Shown here piece after piece: positions 31,101 to 42,598 of a stretch of 64,000 nt of DNA. The DNA is taken from assembly GCA_001632435.1 (NCBI GenBank), contig KV423966.1, positions 1 through 64,000 of the forward strand, in the 5' to 3' direction. The notes beneath the pieces are model-generated. The model was given only the letters and a program-made list of their open reading frames with translations, did not search any database and was not told where the DNA came from. This stretch comes from Calocera cornea HHB12733 (lineage: Eukaryota > Basidiomycota > Dacrymycetes > Dacrymycetales > Dacrymycetaceae). A program made the position numbers and the translations under genes. The stretch's first letter is position 1, and each line of letters begins with the position of its first letter.

Positions 31101-32310
31101 ATGCAATCCGAGATGCGTTGGCAGTGTCGATTGGAGAGCTGGTGGGATGAGCGCTCCTTGAAGATCGAACCTTGCGGCATCGGAAGGTTGCTCTGATGAT
31201 GGGGCAGTTATCCAGTTGAGACCAGGTTGAGCTGCCGCCTCGTTCGGGAAGAAACGACGTCTGATATCTTCCGGCGTTCCCTCTTCGGGGTCATCGGAGG
31301 CTTTCGGAACAGACAGCTCTGGCGAAGCTTCCTTGGCCATCCAGACAGCAGGTCCGTCGTGCTTCGTCATCCGTTCCGGATGGAGCGACCGGAACCTCAG
31401 CTGCGTGACCGGAACGCCGTCCGCACTGCCATCTTCAGGCGGAGCCATGAGCATATGGACAGACTTGGGTGACGCGGGTTGTGATGGGTAGACATGGATG
31501 TCAGATGGAGTCACGTCGGCAAATCGAAGGCGACGAAATGTCGACGACGTCTCGGAGTGGGCCGTAGAATCACGCAACGCGCTCCTAGGGCGGTTAAGAT
31601 CTGATTTGATCGTTAGAAGTCATGGAATTTGCGCATATACGGAAGCAAGGCGCACCCTCCAGTAGTTGGGCTCGCGTGGGAGGCGTCTTGGATGGCTCTA
31701 ATCGTTCCACGGCGCTTGACGGGCCAGCCGTCGAGGTGCTGCCAGGCGAGTCAACGTCCATGTCGTCCTCCGAGAAGGTCAGTGGAGGGGACAACTGTAT
31801 TGTCGCAGGACGTGGCGTAGGGGCTGCCATATCCACAAGTTCATTGCCGTCCGCGGCCTTGCCCTCTCGTTGCAGCCTCCTCCTGCGCAGCATCTCTCCA
31901 ATGCCACCACCAAACTTCTCCAGCAGATCCGCCCGCTCTGCCATCCGTTCCTCCTCCGTCATCTCCGATATTCGCTGGTTGTTCTCATCCCCGACCTCTT
32001 TTAGCAGCCTCTCGGTTTCATCTGTAGGTATAGGCGCGGGCGCGGGCGGATTGGGTTGGACAGAAACGTCGTCATCATCCTCGGTCGACTCCCACTTCAT
32101 AGATGGCGAGATAGTGGAGAGAATGGTCGGTACATTCTGTGGTCGCGACGGGTTCACCTGGCGGCTCTTTGCGAATGCACTTGCACCACGGGTTGTTTTC
32201 GAACGATGTGTCACGGTGGGATATCCGGTCGATGGATTGGGAGCAGGGAACGCGCCTTGAGCCGGCGGACGGTTGGAGGATGGCTTCCTCTCGACTACGG
32301 AACCGATCAT
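28191..32310 (-). CDS. RPAP1: RNA polymerase II-associated protein 1
   Basis: Two exons (32310-31641, 31600-28191; 40 bp intron) encode 1359 residues. The N-terminal RPAP1 domain is recognisable near residues 105-145 (NNQRISEMTEEERMAER followed by LLEKFG). The C-terminal RPAP1 domain begins around residue 350 with ARFDLQGALI, THLGLHH, AGYTLDDLLYLSRS and AQRATVLSVLAKIL. The rest is helical-repeat-like. RPAP1 (yeast Rba50) helps assemble and import RNA polymerase II. The start is the ATG of MIGSVVERKP, typical of fungal orthologues; the frame is open further upstream but not conserved-looking. Confidence 0.9.
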
Positions 32311-33201
32311 ACTATGGAAAGAAACATGGGTTAAGAGGTACACGCGTGATGGTAAGAAAGGGAGGTCGTGTCGTGCGAGTGGTTGCCGCAAGGAGCACTT
32401 TACAGAAGAGTGGCGGGACTGTCCCTCACAGGAATGACGATGCTTGTATGTTACGTAATGGTTTTGAAAGACGGAACCTGTTCCCGTTTTGGTGACCTTC
32501 CCCGCACCCGTCTATGTCTGGTAAGTATGGTTGGTTGCCGCTACGGCCTGGATAATAAGTGTGTATTCCTGGACACCCTGTCCTTTTCGAGGCGCATCCA
32601 GCCCTGCAGGCATTTCGTATGATCCGAAACCTTACCGCTTTGTACTATTGAGTGAAGCCGGGTGAAGCGCACCGCAGCGCCGACACTACAACGTCTATTT
32701 AAGTAGACACAGATTCCGGATATGGTGGCTCATTGCCGAGCTGAATTCTGATGGCACTACTGCGCCGTCGTGTCGCGTGCATTGACATCGGGGTTGTTTC
32801 ACTATGTTCGAGGTGTGGGGTCGGACGCTCCATGCATCGCAATCCACGGGAGCACGTGCCGCACCGGGCCAGTGAATGGCGTAGGTAATCGGGCGCCGCG
32901 CCATAATTTGACGTGCAATTTAGAAGCGTGAGAGCTTCTTAAGGCACGTCAATACAGCTGCGGACCATCATCGTACCACGCATCCTTACCGCATAGGGTC
33001 TGATCATCCTCTCAGCATGTGATGTCTTTGCCGGTTATGGGTGGTGCTGGCGACGGCACTCTGCGATGCTGGCGCTTCGGACGGCGGCCGCCTCCACGCC
33101 CGCTTCATGGATTTGGGTTCATGGATTTGGGTCCCAGATCCGCATAAAAGGCCGGTGAGACATTGTCGCTTACCACTGCTGGTCTGTAGAGTCCTACCGC
33201 C
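32311..33201. other. Divergent intergenic region, RPAP1 / P450
   Basis: About 890 bp with no gene seen. A 15-16 bp direct repeat (TTCATGGATTTGGG twice) lies at about 33105-33133, just before the P450 TATA-like box. Confidence 0.4.
33143..33150 (+). promoter_or_regulatory. TATA-like box of the P450 gene
   Basis: CATAAAAG lies 59 nt upstream of the P450 ATG, a suitable core promoter position. Confidence 0.45.
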
Positions 33202-35274
33202 ATGTCGCTGCCCTTCAATCTCCGCGTTCTGGATGTCGTGGCGCTCGGTGCCGTCGCCTGGCTCGCTTTGGTCCTCTATCAGCGCGCTTCTGCCAAGGCG
33301 CGGAGCACAAGCCTGCGCGGCCCTCCCAGGAAGAGCTGGCTCTGGGGCTACAACCGCGAGCTGATGGCCAAGATCACAAGCGGATCATCCTATGAGCAAT
33401 GGGCATCTGAGTATGGTGCTTGCTTCTTACTGCCTGTGGAACTCGGGGTATAGCGGCATTCGTGGCTACAGTTCTCCGCTAATCCTTTGCAACAGAAACA
33501 GCGCCTTATCCTGACTGACCCTCGAGCGATTCATCATATCTTCACGACTAAGTCATACAGCTACCAACGGCCGGAAGGCTTGCGTTTGGCGACCAGGAAG
33601 CTGCTCGGTGATGGCATCCTCAACTCAGAAGGTACGCAAGGGATATCATGGCTGATGTCATGCTTATCTATGCACACATAGGCGAGGATCACAAGCGCCT
33701 GCGCAAGGCACTCAATCCCGGGTTCACACCTCAAGCACTGAAGCAGTTCCTACCTACTTTTTACGATTCGGCACACAAGGTGGGACATCCTCATTGCTCT
33801 CGGTTCTTGTGGTCGTAACATCGTCGTATAGGTAGAGGAGGCTTGGAACACGGTACTGGCTGACCAAAATCAGACCGAAGTCACCCTTGACGTCCAGAAA
33901 TGGTACGTGTTCGCTACGTATATGCGCATACCAGCTTATGCAGTATGAAGGATGAATGCAATCACATTGGTACGACACGCGTGGTATTGCTACTACCAGT
34001 CACTGAGAATGATCAGGACACTATTGGTCTTACGGGATTTTCGTACGACTTTGGCACCTTGCGAGGAGAGCGTCCTCCGGTGGTGGACGTGCTATCCAGC
34101 TTCGGAGCGCGACCGGTGGACTTCCTCTCTGCTCTGACCTTCCTCTTGGTCCAAACAATACCTCAAGTCATGAACATTCCTTCACCGCGCAACAAGCTCT
34201 TTACGGCGCTCAACGACTCCATGAGCGAGGTGGTGAACAAGGTTTTCGCTAAGATGAAGGAGGAGAAACTGGACACGCAAGATCATTTCTCGATGCTTGG
34301 ACCCCTCAGTAAGGAATGTCCCGTTGCTCCCGAATCGCTACTCACTCCATTAACTAAACAGTGAAGTCAGAGGGAAAGATTACCAGTACCGAGATGTCGG
34401 CCCAGGTAGGCGACTTCTATAAAGAGATGAACACTGCTCATCTATGGGCAGATGAACACACTCATCCTTGCAGGCTACGAGACAACTGCTAGTGAGTGCG
34501 GCCTTGAATACTGAACATACACTTTCTAACCTCCTTTATTAGACAGCTTAAGTGTGAGTAGCGCCGTGATCCCCATGTCGATTTGCTGATGAACATACGA
34601 TAGTGGTGCCTTCATGAGCTGTCTACCCGCCCAGCTCTGCAGGAGAAGATCCGTCAAGAATTAGCTCAATTCCCCGACCCAACCTACGATCAGCTCCAGA
34701 ATCAGATGCCGATGCTCGAAGCCGTCGTGCGTGAGACGCTGCGAACGCATGCTCCAGTACCCGATCACTCGCGATACGCCGTAGTGGATGATGTGATCCC
34801 TCTGTATGAACCGCTTACTACGACGAAAGGCGAGGTGGTGGACCACATCAAGATTGCAGCTGGGCAGGGTGTCGTCATTGCGATCGAAGCCGTCAACCGA
34901 TCTACTCATATCTGGGGACCGACGGCCCATGAGTTCGATCCCGAGCGATGGCTGAAGGGAGATCTTCCCGCACTTGCGCAAGAAGTTCAAGGATATCATC
35001 ACGTACTGTCGTTTACCGATGGTCCCAGGCATTGCATTGGTAAACACTTCGCCGTTCTAGAGTTCAAGGTAAGCACCAGTGCCCCATCCCTTCTTTCAGT
35101 TTGACTGAGTTCGTTCAGGCCGTTCTCTCCGTATTGATGAGGAGATTTTCTTTCGAGCCTTCGGATGGTACCGGCCAGAATGTCAAGAAGCATCGTGGTT
35201 TCCTACCCCGTCCACAGACCATTGGGTCAGAGCCAGGAGTATTGATGATGCGCGTTCGGCAGGTGGAGGCTTGA
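33202..35274 (+). CDS. Cytochrome P450 monooxygenase, eleven exons
   Basis: Exons 33202-33447, 33496-33631, 33682-33779, 33832-33902, 33951-33969, 34017-34308, 34362-34405, 34452-34491, 34543-34553, 34604-35068 and 35119-35274 give 525 residues in frame. An N-terminal membrane anchor (residues about 11-27) places it on the ER. Conserved motifs are the I-helix AGYETTA, the ExxR motif in ETLR, the PERW region (FDPERWLKG) and the heme loop FTDGPRHCIGKHFA with the cysteine ligand. Two exons are only 19 and 11 nt long, but both are needed to join conserved blocks. Substrate unknown; the closest types are basidiomycete CYPs of broad xenobiotic or secondary-metabolite use. A decayed P450 fragment lies 340 bp downstream. 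Confidence 0.9.
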
Positions 35275-35590
35275 TAACACAGTGATGATGCAGTTCGCGA
35301 GACATATTGATGAGCGCACGTTCTCTATACCAGACATCCCTGCTCATATACGACGAATCCAATTGATGATGAAAATACTGCAGCCGGCACGGGCCAGGTG
35401 GCTTTGTCGTGCTCTGACAGTAATCGGCACGGGATACCGGAAAACGTAACTGTTACTTCTAAAGCGGCATATACGAAGGACGACCTTGCCGTCGAAGACA
35501 CTGGAATTTTAGCCGTCTTGACCTTGTCGCTTATGGAGTTATTCGGTATTCTTTGCCCTCTCTACTCCCATCCACGGCTCTAATGGCACA
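35275..35590. other. Intergenic between P450 and its relic
   Basis: No conserved coding block seen. It may be 3' UTR plus decayed P450 sequence too degraded to recognise. Confidence 0.3.
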
Positions 35591-35900
35591 TCGGTGGATA
35601 GAGACAGCATTGCAGCGGGTCCTGGTGTGACGGTATGGATCGAGGCCGTCAACTAGTCCAAGGCGAGATGGGGTGAGAGCGGGTGGGTGGCTCGGACCGC
35701 TTGCCGAGAAGGCGAAGCCGACTCAGTGGTTCACATATTCCCCTCTTGGCGTTCCCACGGACTCACCTGTCTTGTTCCCGGCCGTGCAGTCCATGTTATT
35801 GAAAGCTTCCTTCTCGAACCGTTAGATGGAACGGGCGAAAACGTTGTGATTCATCGCGCGTTCCCGCGACCCCAAACGCGCGGTGCGGAGTCTCCACGCG
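35591..35900 (+). pseudogene. P450 relic
   Basis: Two blocks match the intact P450 upstream. Around 35612-35655 it reads IAAGPGVTVWIEAVN followed by a stop and WG, against IAAGQGVVIAIEAVNRSTHIWG. Around 35815-35880 it reads LEPLDGTGENVVIHRAFPRPQT, against FEPSDGTGQNVKKHRGFLPRPQT. The heme-binding region between them is missing or scrambled. It is a decayed tandem duplicate. Confidence 0.65.
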
Positions 35901-36225
35901 TCAGGTCGAGAGCTGAAGTTTTTCGGCATCAAATATGACCGAAGAACATAGATTACCCTTGTCTGAATTGGGATACTCCGAGAGCACAAGCAAGAGTGAT
36001 ATTACACGAGTGCTTGGGAGGGAAGCCAGAGCCAACCGGAGTAAGAGCCGGAGATGCAGGCTATTGCGCGGAGAATGCGGGGAAAATAGAGGCGGTGCTG
36101 TCGGTGACGGTGTGGTCCCTGGCTGCCCCGCTCATCGGTCCGAGCTCGGGCATGCCATGATGCTATAACAATGCACCGCCCACGTTTCCGCACGATAGGC
36201 GCAGCCAACAACTTGTTTGTCTACC

Positions 36226-38870
36226 ATGTCCGTCTCGGCCTTGAAGGACGTGTTCAGCGGGTTCGATGAGAGTAAGATCAAGGTCAAGGACCTCTCCGAC
36301 GGTCACAGCAATGTGGACTGCTACGCGCTCGAGTTTGAGCTCAAGAGCACAAAGTCGGGCGAGGTTGACGAGTTCCCGATGGGTGAGATTGGAGGCAAGG
36401 GAAGCAAGGCGATTAGATTGACCCAAGACAAGTAAGCATAAATGTTGTTTGAGCTGCATGGTGTCACTAACACGACTATAGAGTCTGGTGGCTCTTCCCC
36501 ACCCCGAACCTCTCGCTCCCGAGCAATGCGAACACGAACTTCATCCTTCTTGAGCTCGCCAACTCGAAGTCCAAGTATGCGGCGATCTTGCCACTCACAA
36601 CACCTGCATACATGGGGACATTCCGAGGCAAGGACGGCCACGTTGTCGCTCGCTTCGAACGCGACTCTGGGAAGGGAGGAGAGGGCAAGATCGTCGTCTG
36701 TCTCGGAAACGATCTTATGAGTGTTGTGCGAGGCGTGGCCGACGGCATGAGAGAAGTCAGAGGCTGGGGGAACGGGATGCTGGATTATGTTGTTGAAGGT
36801 GTGCAGAAGATGATGCGCAATGGTGGACAGGGTACCATCTTCTCTGACACGCTGACCTACTGCAGTAGGTTTCACTTCGTTGATTCTTGGCCTAGGCTGA
36901 CCCCGATGCCTTCATAGCGTGGAACTCCCTCTTCCCCGTCCCGCGTACCACAACCTCCATCCTCAAAACCCTCTCCTCCCTCAAGTCTTGCCACATCTAC
37001 CCCACCACCCTGCTGATCGACGACGCCTGGCAGTCGATCAACGACTCCGGCGACACGTACACGCGCCTGCGGCACCTAACCTCCTTCGAGGCCTGGTCCA
37101 AGTTCATGGACGGCATGCCCGGCGGGCTCAAAGCCTTTGTCAGCAAGGTGAAGGACGACTACGGGCTGGAGCGTGTAGGCGTATGGCACACCATCTCTGG
37201 GTACTGGCAGGGTGTCGACCCCGAGGTGTTCAGGGGCAAGTACCGGCTGGCGAAGGTGACACTTGGTGACTACCCCGGGCCGTGGGAGGGGACAGGGTTC
37301 CAGTACTACGTGCCGCACCCAGAGAGTGTGCATGATTTCTTTGAGGACTATTATAAGTTCTTGCACGGGTGCGGGGTCACGTTCACCAAGTGCGACAATG
37401 TGGCGAGCTTGGAGTCGCTCGTGAGCGCGAGAGAAGTGAAGTGGGAGGCGACTGGAGAGGAAGTTCTTGGGGAGCAGGTCGATATGCCAAGTGAGTCAAA
37501 GTTCCTGCGCATATACTTACCTCGTCGTTAGCTTACTCCAACCTCCAGCACTGAGGAAGAACGCGAGACAAGCGGTCAAGGATGCTGCGGAGAAGTACTT
37601 CGGAGGCAGCGAGGAAGGTCGCGTAATCTGGTGCATGGAGATGTCCCCTAGGATGTGCGTCCTTCCCTCAGTCAACCCGCCGATTACTGACGACAGACCA
37701 GATTCTTGGGCAAGGAAGTAGGAGGATCGACTGGTGCCAGGATGATCTGCCGTAACTCGGACGACTGTGAGTTGTCTGTGTTCGGTCTATAACTTGTGCT
37801 GATATAGTACAGACTTCCCCGATCAGATGGATTCTCACCGATACCACATCTATGCGAACGTCCTGAACGGGATCTTCACCTCGCAGTTGAACGTCGTACC
37901 CGATCTCGTACGCCCCTAGGTCCTTCATCTAACTACGCCGCTTACCTAAGAGCAGGACATGTTCCAATCTCACGCCTACATACCCGAAGGCGAGGACGTC
38001 GAGAAGTACTCTACCGAAGGCACCTCCGCTCAGGCCGAGTATCATGCGGCACTCCGATCGCTTGCGAACGGACCCGTGACCTTGACCGACGTGGCAGGCC
38101 ATACCGATCCGACTGTCCTTAACAAGCTGGTCGGCAAATCTTCGAAGTCTGGGAAGAGCATCGCCCTGCAGGCAAAGAAGGCGTTCTACGTCAGTGGGGC
38201 AGTGTTCGAGGACCTCCTCGGTGAGGGGACTGGCAAGGGTCTGAAGGTGTACAGCGAAGGGCAGTACGGCGGTGGTCTGATTGGAGTGTGGAATGTGCGC
38301 AGCAAAGAGGGCACAGTCAAAGACGACCTGTCATTCGCGGACATCCTGCCGCTCACCTCGCCATCGCCGGATCGGACTACCTACGCAGTCTACTCGTACA
38401 AGACGAGCGATGCATTCGTTGCCGATAAAGAAGATTCTCGGCTGGCGCCCTCTATCTCCGTTAAACTTGAACCGTTCGGGTTTGACATCTTCACAATTGC
38501 GCCTTTCATCACGTCTGCACGATGCTCCATCGCATGTCTCGGCCTTACCGACAAGTACAACCCGCTTGCCGCATTAGTCAGCCCACCTGTGTTCCTGGTC
38601 GATTCGGTGCAGCTGTTCGGTGCCACATTCAATTGCGTCGGTTCCGTCACGTTCGTTGTGAAGCGACAGGCTGGCGCCGGCGCCGGCGAAATGGGGGCAG
38701 GAGGCATCAGGGCCACCGTGAATGAGACAGACCTGGCTGATGGCAACATCAAGCGGAGCTGGGGCGGCGAGGCGGTCGGGGAGATCGTTACGGTTGACTT
38801 TTCGGGTCTGCTGAGGGACGAGCCCAGCAAGGAGGCAGATGTGTACGAGGTTGTGTTGGATGTTCGATGA
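36226..38870 (+). CDS. Raffinose-synthase/alpha-galactosidase-like protein, GH36
   Basis: Seven exons (36226-36431, 36482-36864, 36918-37490, 37549-37654, 37702-37766, 37813-37907, 37956-38870) give 780 residues. Family blocks in order: VWWLFPTP; YCTWNSL, equivalent to the WCTWDAF of plant raffinose synthases; LLIDDAWQS; WHTISGYWQG; the TKCDN block holding the presumed nucleophile Asp (KVD in most relatives); CMEMSPR; and NSDDYFPD with a final DMFQSHA. Length and motif order fit the raffinose synthase / seed-imbibition branch of GH36. No signal peptide, so it is probably cytosolic. It likely acts on alpha-galactosides; hydrolysis versus transfer cannot be decided here. Confidence 0.88.
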
Positions 38871-38991
38871 GAGCCCCGTTGTCCGCCGACGGACGATGGC
38901 TAGCGCAAAGTTTAGGAAAAGGAATTGAATTGTCATGCTACCACGAGAAGATAATGCACATGCGGTTTTGATGCTTGAGGATACTTATGCT

Positions 38992-40227
38992 TTACTCGAT
39001 CTCCAAGGCAGGTGGCGCCCTCACGTACTCAGTCCTGCTGGTATGGATGAGGAACGGGTTCGTGGAACGGCCATCCCTGGTCAGGGCAGGATCGTGCCCG
39101 ATGAAGTTGTGGGGGAAGCCGAGGTCGAACGGAACGGCCTCCTCCAGGAACTGCATTTGGTCGGGAGTGAGCTTGATCTTGACCGCTTCGATGTTCTCGA
39201 GCAGGTACTTGATCTTGGACGCGCCGATGATCGGGAAGATGTATGCCTGCTTGTGGAGCGCATATGCGATTGCGACTCCGGTCACGTTTCTGAGATACAA
39301 AGTCAGTCCTCTGTTCCAGGATAGTCCGTGGGAAGGCCGTGCTTACCCAGGTTGTCCAATCTGCTGCGCCACCTTCTCCAGCGCCGCGCTGATCTTGATT
39401 TCGTTCTCCGTCAAGTCAGAGCCACCACGGAGGTTTCCCTGCTTCCTCCTCTCCTCCAGCTGCGCCTGCGTGCGGAACTTTCCCTGTCCCACGACGCCCC
39501 ATGCACATACACCCATCCCTTCTGCCTTGACCATCGGGAGGATGTCACGCTCGAAGTCGCGGAGAAGCACGTTGTACCTGCCCTGGTAGACGACGAACCT
39601 CGCGAGTCCGTGCGCACGCGCGTACTCGTTCGCCTTGGTCACGACCCACGCGGGCGTGTCGGAGATCCCGAGGTACAGTACCTTGCCGCTGCGCACGAGT
39701 GCATCGAGCGCGTGCATGATCTCATCGATCGGCGTGGCATAGTCCCACCAGTGAACGTAGAGGATGTCGACGTAGTCCGTCTGGAGCTTTGCCAGGCTGT
39801 CGCGGAGCGAGAGCTTCATCGACTTGGCGCTGTTTCCCGTGTAGTTCACCTTGATGGCGATGTCGTCCCGCCGGTGGTTGTAGCCGATGGAGTACTTGGT
39901 TGCAAGCACGATCTGGTCCCGGTTCTTCCGCGCGGTCATCCACTCGCCGATCCACTGCTCGCTCTGCTCATCTTGATACGAGTTGGCAGTGTCGATAAAG
40001 TTGCCACCGGCGTTGTAGTACGCGTCGAGCAGCTCAAACGCTTGCTCTTTGGTCATGCCGCTGCCCATGTAGCCGGTCCAAGCGTTGCCGAGGCTCATCC
40101 CGCCCAGAGCGAGGGGCGAAACCCTCACACCAGCGGAGGGGGAGAGGAGACGGTATTCGCCGAGAGGTGTCTTTCCGGCGGGTGCAGGTCCCCAGAGAGC
40201 GTGTTCCATCTCTTCCAGCGTCGGCAT
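38992..40227 (-). CDS. Aldo-keto reductase, aryl-alcohol dehydrogenase type (paralogue 1)
   Basis: Two exons (40227-39347, 39289-38992; 57 bp intron) encode 392 residues. The catalytic tetrad is visible: Asp79 and Tyr84 in FIDTANSYQ, Lys111 in LATKYS and His159 in YVHWWD. The C-terminal NADP-binding loop contains FPIIGASKIKYL. The overall sequence fits the fungal aryl-alcohol dehydrogenase / norsolorinic acid reductase-like branch (AKR9), which reduces aromatic aldehydes with NADPH. A close paralogue lies at 51234-52477 on the other strand. No targeting signal. A TATA box at 40323-40329 supports the start. Confidence 0.93.
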
Positions 40228-40322
40228 CGTGAGTTTTAGTTGGTGTGCGTAGGGATGTTGCTATTGGTGTGGTTGCAAGTTGAGGTTCGATGTTTGCGTC
40301 TCATCCTGCGAGGCCCGGGCGG

Positions 40323-40329
40323 CTTTATA
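40323..40329 (-). promoter_or_regulatory. TATA box of aldo-keto reductase 1
   Basis: TATAAAG on the minus strand, 96 nt upstream of the ATG at 40227. Confidence 0.5.
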
Positions 40330-40897
40330 GCCTTCGTCGGTCCATCCATCTCCTCGGAGCTCGCAGTATTAGGACCGCCTTTCAGCATGTTGATTCCAAG
40401 TAAGCCTTCTCCGGGTTTACCCATCCATGACATCAGCAGGGTCCTAAACGCCGATGCCGGACTGGCACGGAATGTGGGGAAGTCGCGCGCACGCTGAGCA
40501 GCCTCGTCGGTTCTAACCGTTGCCGCTGGGAGTCTGGGCTGGGCGACCGCTTAGCTTTCCCGGACAGGGTGGATGACTAAGTTATTAATCCAACGTGGGC
40601 AAGAGAGAGGTTGTGGTCGGCCGTAAAACCGTCGGCGCGCACTGAGCCCCCGTGTTCCGTATGTAAGTAAGCCGACACTCCCTTGCCGAGCTTTCTCTCT
40701 GGAATGATCGATCAGTGCCTCGACGGCCTTGAAGAGCATTGCGCAGTGTGCACGGCGAGGCACTCATTGAGCAAACAAATAACAAGAAATTCTCAGGAGA
40801 GAGATTGGAATGGTTCAAAATCAATAGTATACAACAACGCCCAAGCGCCCAACGTCTTCGATCGCCAGCAAGTCAGTGGTACGCACACCATCTCCCC
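40330..40897. other. Intergenic, AKR promoter and F-box gene 3' flank
   Basis: About 570 bp with short non-conserved ORFs only. No repeat or RNA gene seen. Confidence 0.35.
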
Positions 40898-42598
40898 TCA
40901 CCGGCGTGCATTATGCACCTTGCAGAATCGCACCAATCCAGCGGTCAGCCGCCCCTCGTCCGCCTCGAGCTGCGCAGCAGGCCACATCGCCCTAAGCACC
41001 TCAGACACCTCCTCAGCACTGTCCTCGTCTAGTACCGACTCCTTTCCGAGCCTGAGCCGGCGCATGCACGTCCGCGGCTGCGCCGCTCCGTCTGCTGCTT
41101 CTGGTGTGCCCGGGATCTGGGACAAGTCCACATGTACCTCAACTTCCTCCAGCTCCGCGCAGGCCTCTGCAAGCGCGGCAACCCCGCGCAGGGTGAGCCT
41201 CGGCCTGTGCTCCGGGCTTCCCCCGTGCCTCGGAGCGACCCGAAGCCTTCTGAGTCTCCGCCACGCGCTGGTGAGCCGCGCCAGCTGCACATCGCCCAGG
41301 GCCAGGCCGTCGAACGGCAGGGGGCTGCCCTTCTCGGGGAGGGCGAGCTCGAGCTCCTCCAGCTCGCGCAGGGCGCAGAGTGCGAGGTAGGCCTCTGCGG
41401 GCTGGTGGGAGAGGTTGAGCGCGCTGAGGGTTAGGCGGAGCGTGCGCATGCGCGGGGCGCGGGCGAGGAGCTCGAGCAGGTGGGAGAACTCGGTCACGGG
41501 TGTTTGCTGCTGCGAGAGCTTGAACGAGAGGTGCTCCAGTGTGGGCAGGGAGATGGAGGAGAACACGCGGAGGGCGTAGGCCGCGCTCGGGCAGGTGAAT
41601 CTGAGTGTGTTGAGGTTGGGGAGGGTGCAGGGGTGCAGGGAGGGCGTGTCCTCTACGTTGGGGAGGTAGAACCAGCTCAGGTCGAGCGTGAGCGCGCGCA
41701 CGGCGGTCGGGGCGAGGAGCGCGAAGAACTGCGGCATTGGCACGCCCTCGAGGGCGAGCGTGCGCAGCGTGGGGAGGGATCCGACGGCAGAGAGAAGCGC
41801 GTGCTGCAGCTCTGGCTCGGTGAAGAGCGGGCCGGTCACCTTGAATGTCCGGAGTGCGGGTGCGAGCTTGCCCAGCTGGGCGAGGAGCGTGCAGTACGCG
41901 CCGAGGGTGACCTGGTGCCCTGTGTGCAGCTCGAGCCTTGTCAGCTCGCCGCTGAGAAAGGATGGGAGGCACGCGAGCCCCCGGTTGTCCTCGATAAACA
42001 TGTTGAAGCTCTCCAGGCGGGGGAAGACGGGTGTGCGCCCGCTCAGGGTGAGGACGCGGAGGATGTGCGTGTTCGGCAGGCGGAAGGCGTACCGCCGTGT
42101 TTGGGGGTCGGCGTTGAGCGTCCGGACGAGGGCGGCGTAGAAGTGGAAGCGGGCCCAATCGGACGGCTCCGCTCCCGGCGGGGGTGAGGCCGGGAGGGTG
42201 CGCTGATCGGATGCGGCGGCGAGAGCAGAGTGCACAGCAGAGCGGGAGAGGGAGAGGGAGAGAGAAGAGCAGTAGCGGTCAGCGAGCGCCCAGAGTTGTG
42301 CAGGGGACGGGCCACCCACCAGCTTGAGGTGCTCGCGTGCCCAGGGCGGCATGAGCGCCTCGTACTGCCTCACGCCGAGCGCGTCGCGCCAGAGGGCGCG
42401 CAGGGCCGGGAGGAGGAAGTAGGTGCAGGCAACGGCGAGCGAGGCGAGGGTGCGTCCGGCCTCCTGCTGCTGCAGCTGGGCGCACACACCGTCGAGGATG
42501 TCCTCGAGCGCAAGCGCTCGGTGCATCGCGCTCCGACTGTGTGTGCTGGGCACGGGCTGGGGGGGACACCTGGAGAACGGCGTGAGTGTGCAGGACAT
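40898..42598 (-). CDS. F-box-like / leucine-rich protein
   Basis: A single exon of up to 566 residues; a second in-frame ATG at 42526 (MHRALALEDILDGV) may be the real start because the F-box-like helix begins there. That helix continues with RTLASLAVACTYFLLPALRALWRDAL, typical of Agaricomycete F-box proteins. The remainder is a series of Leu-rich segments (LPTLRTLALEG, LPNLNTLRF, LPTLEHLSFKL, MRTLRLTLSALNL, LEELELALP) consistent with an irregular LRR domain. Such proteins usually recruit substrates to SCF ubiquitin ligases. The target is unknown, and the F-box itself is only weakly conserved. Confidence 0.75.
   Translation of the reverse strand: MSCTLTPFSRCPPQPVPSTHSRSAMHRALALEDILDGVCAQLQQQEAGRTLASLAVACTYFLLPALRALWRDALGVRQYEALMPPWAREHLKLVGGPSPAQLWALADRYCSSLSLSLSRSAVHSALAAASDQRTLPASPPPGAEPSDWARFHFYAALVRTLNADPQTRRYAFRLPNTHILRVLTLSGRTPVFPRLESFNMFIEDNRGLACLPSFLSGELTRLELHTGHQVTLGAYCTLLAQLGKLAPALRTFKVTGPLFTEPELQHALLSAVGSLPTLRTLALEGVPMPQFFALLAPTAVRALTLDLSWFYLPNVEDTPSLHPCTLPNLNTLRFTCPSAAYALRVFSSISLPTLEHLSFKLSQQQTPVTEFSHLLELLARAPRMRTLRLTLSALNLSHQPAEAYLALCALRELEELELALPEKGSPLPFDGLALGDVQLARLTSAWRRLRRLRVAPRHGGSPEHRPRLTLRGVAALAEACAELEEVEVHVDLSQIPGTPEAADGAAQPRTCMRRLRLGKESVLDEDSAEEVSEVLRAMWPAAQLEADEGRLTAGLVRFCKVHNARR

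Noticed and set aside
36588..36917. Alternative acceptor in the GH36 gene giving a DAFIAW reading
   Set aside because: The phase does not fit any donor; the acceptor before 36918 gives the conserved YCTWNSL block and keeps frame.
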